Source: Triticum aestivum (Eukaryota > Streptophyta > Magnoliopsida > Poales > Poaceae). From it: DNA of 64,000 bases. The first letter of the stretch is position 1, and each line of letters begins with the position of its first letter. Below are positions 56,555 to 64,000 of the stretch, in pieces. The stretch spans positions 508,425,914 to 508,489,913 of the forward strand of contig NC_057809.1 in the NCBI RefSeq assembly GCF_018294505.1, written 5' to 3'. The notes under the pieces were generated by a model that worked only from the letters and a program-made list of their open reading frames with translations, made no database searches and was not told where the DNA came from. The position numbers and the translations under genes were made by a program.

Positions 56555-57773
56555 CTAGGTTTTATGTGTTGATGTTATATGCACGAGTAGAACACAAGTG
56601 AGTTGTGGGTGATATAAGTCATACTGCTTACCAGCATGTCATACTTTGGTTCGACGGTATTGTTGGACGAAGCGGGTCGGACCGACATTACGCGTACGCT
56701 TACGCGAGACCGGTTCTCCCGACGTGCTTTGCACAAAGGTGGCTAGCGGGTGTCAGTTTATCCAACTTTAGTTGAACCGAGTGTGGCTACGCCCGGTCCT
56801 TGCGAAGGTTAAAACAGCACCAACTTGACAAACTATCGTTGTGGTTTTGATGCGTATGTAAGATTGGTTCTTGCTTAAGCCCGTAGCAGCCACGTAAAAC
56901 TTGCAACAACAAAGTAGAGGACGTCTAACTTGTTTTTGCAGGGCATGTTGTGACGTGATATGGTCAAGACATGATGCTAAATTTTATTATATGAGATGAT
57001 CATGTTTTGTAACCAAGTTATCGGCAACTGGCAGGAGCCATATGGTTGTCGCTTTATTGTATGCAATGCAATTACGCTGTAATACTTTACTTTATCACTA
57101 AGCGGTAGCGATAGTCGTGGAAGCATAAGATTGGCGAGACGACAACGATGCTACGATGGTGATCAAGGTGTCGCGCCGGTGACGATGGTGATCACGACGG
57201 TGCTTCGAAGATGGAGATCACAAGCACAAGATGATGATGGCCATATCATATCACTTATATTGATTGCATGTGATGTTTATCTTTTATGCATCTTATCTTG
57301 CTTTGATTGACGGTAGCATTTTAAGATGATCTCTCACTAATTATCAAGAAGTGTTCTCCCTGAGTATGCACCGTTGCGAAAGTTCTTCGTGCTGAGACAC
57401 CACGTGATGATCAGGTGTGATAGGCTCTACGTTCAAATACAACGGGTGCAAAATAGTTGCACACGCGGAATACTCAGGTTATACTTGACGAGCCAAGCAT
57501 ATACAGATATGGCCTCGGAACACAGAGACCGAAAGGTCGAGCGTGAATCATATAGTAGATATGATCAACATAGTGATGTTCACCAATGAAACTACTCCAT
57601 CTCACGTGATGATCGGACATGGTTTAGTTGATTTGGATCACATAATCACTTAGAGGATTAGAGGGATGTCTATCTAAGTGGGAGTTCTTTAGTAATATGA
57701 TTAATTGAACCTAAATTTATCATGAACTTAGTACCTAATAGTATCTTGCTTGTTTATGTTTGATTGTAGATAG

Positions 57774-60700
57774 ATGGCCCGTGCTGTTGTTCCGTTGAAT
57801 TTTAATGCGTTCCTTGAGAAAGCAAAGTTGAAAGATGATGGTAGCAATTACACGGACTGGGTCCGTAACTTGAGGATTATCCTCATTGCTGCACAGAAGA
57901 ATTACGTCCTGGAAGCACCGCTGGGTGCCAGGCCTGCTGCTGGAGCAACACCAGATGTTATGAATGTCTGGCAGAGCAAAGCTGATGACTACTCGATAGT
58001 TCAGTGTGCCATGCTTTACGGCTTAGAATCGGGACTTCAACGACGTTTTAAACGTCATGGAGCATATGAGATGTTCCAGGAGTTGAAGTTAATATTTCAA
58101 GCAAATGCCCGAATTGAGAGATATGAAGTCTCCAATAAGTTCTATAGCTGCAAGATGGAGGAGAACAGTTCTGTCAGTGAGCATATACTCAAAATGTCTG
58201 GGTATAATAATCACTTGATTCAATTGGGAGTTAATCTTCCAGATGATTGCGTCATTGACAGAATTCTCCAATCACTGCCACCAAGCTACAAGAGCTTCGT
58301 GATGAACTATAATATGCAAGGGATGAATAAGACTATTCCCGAGCTCTTCGCAATGCTGAAAGCTGCGGAGGTAGAAATCAAGAAGGAGCATCAAGTGTTG
58401 ATGGTCAACAAGACCACTAGTTTCAAGAAAAAGGGCAAAGGAAAGAAGAAAGGGAACTTCAAAAAGAACAGCAAGCAAGTTGCTACTCAAGAGAAGAAAC
58501 CCAAACCTGGACCTAAGCCTGAAACTGAGTGCTTCTACTGCAAGCAGACTGGTCACTGGAAGCGGAACTGCCCCAAGTATTTGGCGGATAAGAAGGATGG
58601 CAAGGTGAACAAAGGTATATGTGATATACATGTTATTGATGTGTACCTTACTAATGCTCGCAGTAGCACCTGGGTATTTGATACTGGTTCTGTTGCTAAC
58701 ATTTGCAACTCGAAACAGGGACTACGGATTAAGCGAAGATTGGCTAAGGACGAGGTGACGATGCGCGTGGGAAATGGTTCCAAAGTCGATGTGATCGCGG
58801 TCGGCACGCTACCTCTACATCTACCTTCGGGATTAGTATTAGACCTAAATAATTGTTATTTGGTGCCAGCGTTAAGCATGAACATTATATCTGGATCTTG
58901 TTTGATGCGAGACGGTTATTCATTTAAATCAGAGAATAATGGTTGTTCTATTTATATGAGTAATATCTTTTATGGTCATGCACCCTTAAAGAGTGGTCTA
59001 TTCTTATTAAATCTCGATAGTAGTGACACACATATTCATAATGTTGAAGCCAAAAGATGCAGAGTTGATAATGATAGTGCAACTTATTTGTGGCACTGCC
59101 GTTTGGGTCATATCGGTGTAAAGCGCATGAAGAAACTCCATACTGATGGGCTTTTGGAACCACTTGATTATGAATCACTTGGTACTTGCGAACCGTGCCT
59201 TATGGGTAAGATGACAAAAACACCGTTCTCCGGTACTATGGAGAGAGCAACAGATTTGTTGGAAATCATACATACAGATGTATGTGGTCCGATGAATGTT
59301 GAGGCTCGTGGCGGATATCGTTATTTTCTCACCTTCACAGATGACTTAAGCAGATATGGGTATATCTACTTAATGAAACATAAGTCTGAAACGTTTGAAA
59401 AGTTCAAAGAATTTCAGGGTGAAGTTGAAAATCATCGTAGGAAGAAAATAAAATTCCTACGATCTGATCGTGGAGGAGAATATTTGAGTTACGAGTTTGG
59501 TGTACATTTGAAACAATGCGGAATAGTTTCGCAACTCACGCCACCCGGAACACCACAGCGTAATGGTGTGTCCGAATGTTGTAATCGTACTTTACTAGAT
59601 ATGGTGCGATCTATGATGTCTCTTACTGATTTACCGCTATTGTTTTGGGGATATGCTCTAGAGACGGCCGCATTCACGTTAAATAGGGCACCATCAAAAT
59701 CCGTTGAGACGCCGCCTTATGAACTGTGGTTTGGCAAGAAACCAAAGTTCTCATTTCTGAAAGTTTGGGGCTGCGATGCTTATGTGAAAAAGCTTCAACC
59801 TGATAAGCTCGAACCAAATCGGAGAAATGTGTCTTCATAGGATATCCAAAGGAAACTATTGGATACACCTTCTATCACAGATCCGAAGCCAAGACTTTTG
59901 TTGCTAAATTCGGAAACTTTCTAGAGAAGGAGTTTCTCTCGAAAGAAGTGAGTGGGAGGAAAGTAGAACTTGACGAGGTAACTGTACCTGCTCCCTTATT
60001 GGAAAGTAGTACATCACAGAAACCAGTTTATGTGACACCTACACTAATTAGTGAGGAAGCTAATGATAATGATCATGAAACTTCAGAACAAGATACTACT
60101 GAACCTCATAGATCAACCAGAGTAAGATCCGCACCAGAGTGGTACGGTAATCCTGTTCTGGAAGTCATGCTACTAGATCATGATGAACCTACGAACTATG
60201 AAGAAGCGATGGTGAGCCCAGATTCTGCAAAATGGCTTGAAGCCATGAAATCTGAGATGGGATCCATGTATGAGAACAAAGTATGGACTTTGGTTGACTT
60301 GCCCAATGATCGGCAAGCAATTGAGAATAAATGGATCTTCAAGAAGAAGACTGACGCTGACGGTAATATTACTGTCTACAAAGCTCGACTTGTCGCAAAA
60401 GGTTTTTGACAAGTTCAAGGGATTGACTATGATGAGACCTTCTCACCCGTAGCGATGCTTAAGTCTGTCCGAATCATGTTTGCAATTGCCGCATTTTATT
60501 ATTATGAAATTTGGCAGATGGATGTCAAAACTGCATTCCTGAATGGATTTCTGGAAGAAGAGTTGTATATGATGCAACCGGAAGGTTTTGTCGATCCAAA
60601 GGGAGCTAACAAAGTATGCAAGCTCCAGCGATCCATTTATGGACTGGTGGAAGCTTCTCGGAGTTGGAATAAACACTTTGATAGTGTGATCAAAGCATTT

Positions 60701-61759
60701 GATTTTGTACAGACTTTTGGAAAAGCCTGTATTTACAAGAAAGTGAGTGGGAGCTCTGTAGCATTTCTGATATTATATGTAGATGACATATTACTAATTG
60801 GAAATGATATAGAATATCTGAATAGCATAAAGGGATACTTGAATAAGAGTTTTTCAATGAAAGACCTCGGTGAAGCTGCTTACATATTGGGCATTAAGAT
60901 CTATAGAGATAGATCAAGACGCTTAATTGGACTTTCACAAAGCACATACCTTGACAAAATTTTGAAGAAGTTCAAAATGGATCAAGCAAAGAAAGGATTC
61001 TTGCGTGTGTTGCAAGGTGTGAAATTGAGTAAGACTCAATGCCCGACCAATGCAGAAGATAGAGAAAAAATGAAAGATGTTCCCTATGCTTCAGCCATAG
61101 GCTCTATCATGTATGCAATGATGTGTACCAGACCTGATGTGTGTCTTGCTATAAGTCTAGCAGGGAGGTACCAAAGTAATCTAGGAGTGGATCACTGGAC
61201 AGCGGTCAAGAACATCCTGAAATACCTGAAAAGGACTAAGGATATGTTTCTCATATATGGAGGTGACAAAGAGCTCATCATAAATGGTTACGTTGATGCA
61301 AGCTTTGACACTGATCCAGACGATTCTAAATTGCAAACCGGATACGTGTTTACATTAAATGGTGGAGCTGTCATTTGGTGCAGTTCTAAACAAAGCGTTG
61401 TGGCGTGATCTACATGTGAAGCGGAGTACATAGCTGCTTCAGAAGCAGCAAACAAAGGAGTCTGGATGAAGGAGTTCATATCTGATCTAGGTGTCATACC
61501 TAGTGCATCGGGTCCAATGAAAATCTTTTGTGACAATACCGGTGCAATTGCCTTGGCAAAGGAATCCAGATTTCACAAGAGAACCAAACACATCAAGAGA
61601 CGCTTCAATTCCATCCGGGATCTAGTCCCGGTGGGAGACATAGAGATTTGCAAGATACATACGGATCTGAATGTTGCAGACCCGTTGACTAAGCCTCTTC
61701 CACGAGCAAAACATGATCAGCACCAAAGCTCCATGGGTGTTAGAATCATTACGGTGTAA
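57774..61759 (+). pseudogene. Copia gag-pol polyprotein, near-intact but disabled (element F)
   Basis: Gag starts MARAVVPLNFNAFLEKAK. Gag of the UBN2/Retrotran_gag type fills about residues 1-215, then a Lys-rich linker and a CCHC zinc knuckle at residues 253-266. The protease DTG is at 303-305. The pre-integrase His/Cys region begins with His 441. The integrase catalytic triad is Asp502, Asp565 and Glu601, with the 35-residue spacing of a DD35E enzyme. A one-base loss near 59815 shifts the frame after residue ~680. The new frame continues through the integrase C-terminus and RT (YVDD at 60776-60787), interrupted by TGA at 60407-60409 (CGA in better copies), then RNase H with TGA at 61406-61408 (GGA in element B), ending at 61759. 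Two Arg of the RNGVSE..NRT motif are Cys here (CGT to TGT). It is not functional as it stands. Confidence 0.93.
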
Positions 61760-61792
61760 TATAGATTATTAACTCTAGTGCAAGTGGGAGAC

Positions 61793-63521
61793 TGAAGGAA
61801 ATATGCCCTAGAGGCAATAATAATGTTATTATTTTATTTCCTTATATCATGATAAATGTTTATTATTCATGCTAGAATTGTATTATCCGGAAACATAATA
61901 CTTGTGTGAATACATAGACAAACTAAACGTCACTAGTATGCCTCTACTTGACTAGCTCGTTAATCAAAGATGGTTATGTTTCCTAACCATAGACATGTGT
62001 TGTCATTTGATTAACGGGATCACATTATTAGGAGAATGATGTGATTGACATGACCCATTCCATTAGCTTAGCACCCGATCATTTAGTATGTTGCTATTGC
62101 TTTCTTCATGACTTATACATGTTCCTATGACTATGAGATTATGCAACTCCCGTTTGCCGGAGGAACACTTTGTGTGCTACCAAACGTCACAACGTAACTA
62201 GGTGATTATAAAGGAGCTCTACAGGTGTCTCCAAAGGTAAATGTTGGGTTGGCGTATTTCGAGATTAGGATTTGTCACTCCGATTGTCGGAGAGGTATCT
62301 CTGGGCCCTCTCGGTAATGCACATCACATAAGCCTTGCAAGCATTGCAATAATGAGTTAGTTGCGAGATGATGTATTACGAAATGAGTAAAGAGACTTGC
62401 CGGTAACGAGATTGAACTAGGTATTGAGATACCGACGATCGAATCTCGGGCAAGTAACATGCCGATGACAAAGGGAACAATGTATGTTGTTATGCGGTCT
62501 GACCGGTAAAGATCTTCGTAGAATATGTGGGAGCCAATATGAGTATCCAGGTTCCGCTATTGGTTATTGACCAGAGACATGTCTTGGTCATGTCTACATT
62601 GTTCTCGAACTCGTAGGGTCCGCACGCTGAAGGTTTCGATGACAGTTATATTATGAGTTTATGAGTTTTGTTGTACCTAAGTTAGTTCGGAGTCCCGGAT
62701 GTGATTACGGACATAACGAGGAGTCTCGAAATGGTCGAGACATAAAGATTGATATATTGGACGGCTATATTCGGACACCGGAAGTGTTCCGGGTGATTTC
62801 GAAGAAAACCGGAGTACCGGAGGGTTACCGGACCCCCGCCCCCCCCCCCCCGGGAGAAGTAATGGGCCATATGGGCCTTAGTGGAGAGAGAGAAGGGCAG
62901 CCAGGGTGGGCCGCGCGCCTCCTCCCCCCTTGTCCGAATTGGACTAGGAGAGGGGGGGCGGCGCCCCCCTTTACTTCTCCCTCCCCACTTCCTTCCCCCT
63001 CCTAGTAGGAGTCCTACTCCTACTAGGAGGAGGACTCCTCCTTGGCGCGCCTATAGGGCCGGCTGGCCTCCTCCCCTTGCTCCTTTATATATGGGGGCAG
63101 GGGGCACCCCTAGACACACAAGTTGATCCACGTGATCGTTTTCTTAGCCGTGTGCGGTGCCCCCTTCCACCATAATCCTCGATAATATTGTAGCGGTGCT
63201 TAGGCGAAGCCCTGCGACGGTAGAACATCAAGATCGTCACCACGCCATCGTGCTGACGGAACTCTTCCCCAACATTTTGCTGGATCGGAGTCCAGGGATC
63301 GTCATCGAGCTGAACGTGTGCTAAAACTCGAAGGTGCCGTAGTTTCGGTGCTTGATCGGCCGGGCCGTGAAGACGTACGACTACATCAACCGCGTTGTGC
63401 TAATGCTTCCGCTGTCGGTCTATAAGGGTACGTAGATCACACTCTCCCCTCTTGTTGCTATGCATCACCGTGATCTTGCGTGTGCGTAGGAATTTTTTTG
63501 AAATTACTACGTTCCCCAACA
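61793..63521 (+). repeat. 3' LTR of element F
   Basis: This 1729-bp LTR is followed by target copy GGATT. It retains the palindrome at 63002-63026 (CTAGTAGGAGT...ACTCCTACTAG, 11-bp arms, 3-base loop) that is shortened in the 5' LTR. It also has an expanded C run near 62830-62850. The TTTATATA box at 63084-63091 could in principle drive transcription into the downstream Gypsy ORF fragment. Confidence 0.93.
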
Positions 63522-63980
63522 GGATTTTCCTTGCCTCCTCACCCTTTCTTTCCGGGATTTCTGAATTTCTTTGGGGCACAACTCCACCACTTCACTCCCA
63601 ACACAATCGTGTATCTTGCTGCTTTCGTGTCTTTGTGCGAGAATTTCTTGGGTTGTCGGCCTCACTAGGGTCTTTTCAAGCACATTTTCACCTGTCGTTC
63701 TCAGACGGTGAAAAAGGCCAATCCGAGAGATGAGAGAACACAAGTGATTCAGATGTGTGGGGGTCTTGGTGTTCAGATGAGAGGGAAAAGTTCCTTTCCG
63801 GCCATGATTCTTCCCGACTCGGTCCGCGGATGGCAGTCGACCTGGTTTTACTGCAAAGACCAGCCGACGCTAGGGCAGTCGACTGGCCTCCCTCCTTTTA
63901 CCATGGACCGAGTGAGGAAACCCTCCTCTTTGAACGTGATCCCGGAGGAGAGGGCACAAGTTAAGGTGCTGGTCGATTGA

Positions 63981-64000
63981 GTGGTACAGCTTATCCGTGA
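63981..64000 (+). other. Gypsy internal sequence continuing past the window
   Basis: It continues the Gypsy element that hosts element F. Too little is visible to describe further. Confidence 0.5.

Larger units (their letters stand above)
54859..63521 (+). mobile_element. Complete Angela-type Copia retrotransposon F with target duplication
   Basis: This is an 8663-bp element flanked by perfect GGATT repeats (54854-54858, 63522-63526). Its 5' LTR is 54859-56541, primer site 56543-56554 (TGGCATCCGAGC), gag-pol 57774-61759, polypurine tract 61781-61792 and 3' LTR 61793-63521. It is the only full-length, uninterrupted, properly bounded element in the window. Gag-pol has just three visible disabling lesions, so it is one of the younger insertions here. 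Confidence 0.95.
54572..63980 (+). pseudogene. Gypsy-type putative transposase (PF04195-like) ORF, split by a Copia element
   Basis: The N-terminal part (54572-54858) is Lys/Arg-rich, then GLPKGWIQGDWIRSAIRQED and HVSAWLPGKE. Coding breaks at the GGATT target duplication and resumes in the same frame from 63527 with LPPHPFFPGFLNFFGAQLHH, FTPNTIVYLAAFVSLCENFL and WFYCKDQP. This matches the plant 'transposase (putative), gypsy type' domain found in large grass Gypsy elements, whose function is unsettled. TAG at 63666-63668 stands where the family has Trp, and TGA at 63978-63980 ends the frame early. The intervening 54859-63521 is a Copia element, not coding for this protein. The frame fits across the insertion apart from the two stops, so the ORF was little damaged when the Copia element landed. 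Confidence 0.75.

Overview
This window is plant nuclear DNA, almost certainly from a Triticeae grass (wheat, Aegilops or a close relative). The evidence is eight full or partial long terminal repeats (LTRs) of the Angela/WIS/BARE Copia superfamily. They are about 1.7 kb, start near TGAAGGAAATATGCCC or TGTTGGAAATATGCCC, end in CCCCAACA, and are followed by a TGGTATCAGAGC-type primer site complementary to initiator Met-tRNA. Roughly 85% of the window is transposable-element sequence. I see no bacterial features, operons, CRISPR arrays or rRNA/tRNA genes.

Layout. Positions 1-28938 are a forward-strand nest of Copia elements. A WIS-like internal remnant (1-1360) runs into a chimeric LTR (1361-3192). 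A decayed gag-pol element follows (internal 3193-8432, 3' LTR 8433-10172). This block sits inside the 5' LTR of an older non-coding element, 'E0' (10173-16971). E0's 3' LTR is split by a compound insertion (17034-27812) bounded by a perfect GATAA target duplication. Positions 28939-30449 are a truncated copy of an unrelated LTR. Positions 30450-40107 hold another Copia element on the minus strand, interrupted by a 1414-bp solo LTR (35529-36942, target duplication GTGTT).

Positions 40108-53480 are the only part not dominated by Copia. They contain a broken NAM-associated/SANT-like pseudogene, one apparently intact GC-rich host gene on the minus strand (43099-43575) with a TATA box, several MITE-type elements including two inserted at the same place in a duplicated segment, a degraded reverse Gypsy remnant, and a PIF/Harbinger transposase pseudogene. 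From 53481 onward a Gypsy element interrupts the Harbinger transposase. The Gypsy ORF is itself interrupted by a complete 8663-bp Copia element (54859-63521, target duplication GGATT).

No pathway or operon links these genes. The story is serial insertion, LTR recombination and decay. The strongest observations are: (i) non-coding Copia copies that share the same stop codons yet lie in different insertion contexts, implying mobilisation in trans or duplication; (ii) LTR and nested-copy recombination footprints, including an 89-bp duplication in a chimeric LTR and a one-sided target duplication; (iii) a large inverted arrangement of related elements around 28.9-30.4 kb. I found no convincing undescribed molecular system. 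Boundaries marked by LTR ends and target duplications are exact readings; family names come from recognition and were not checked against a database.
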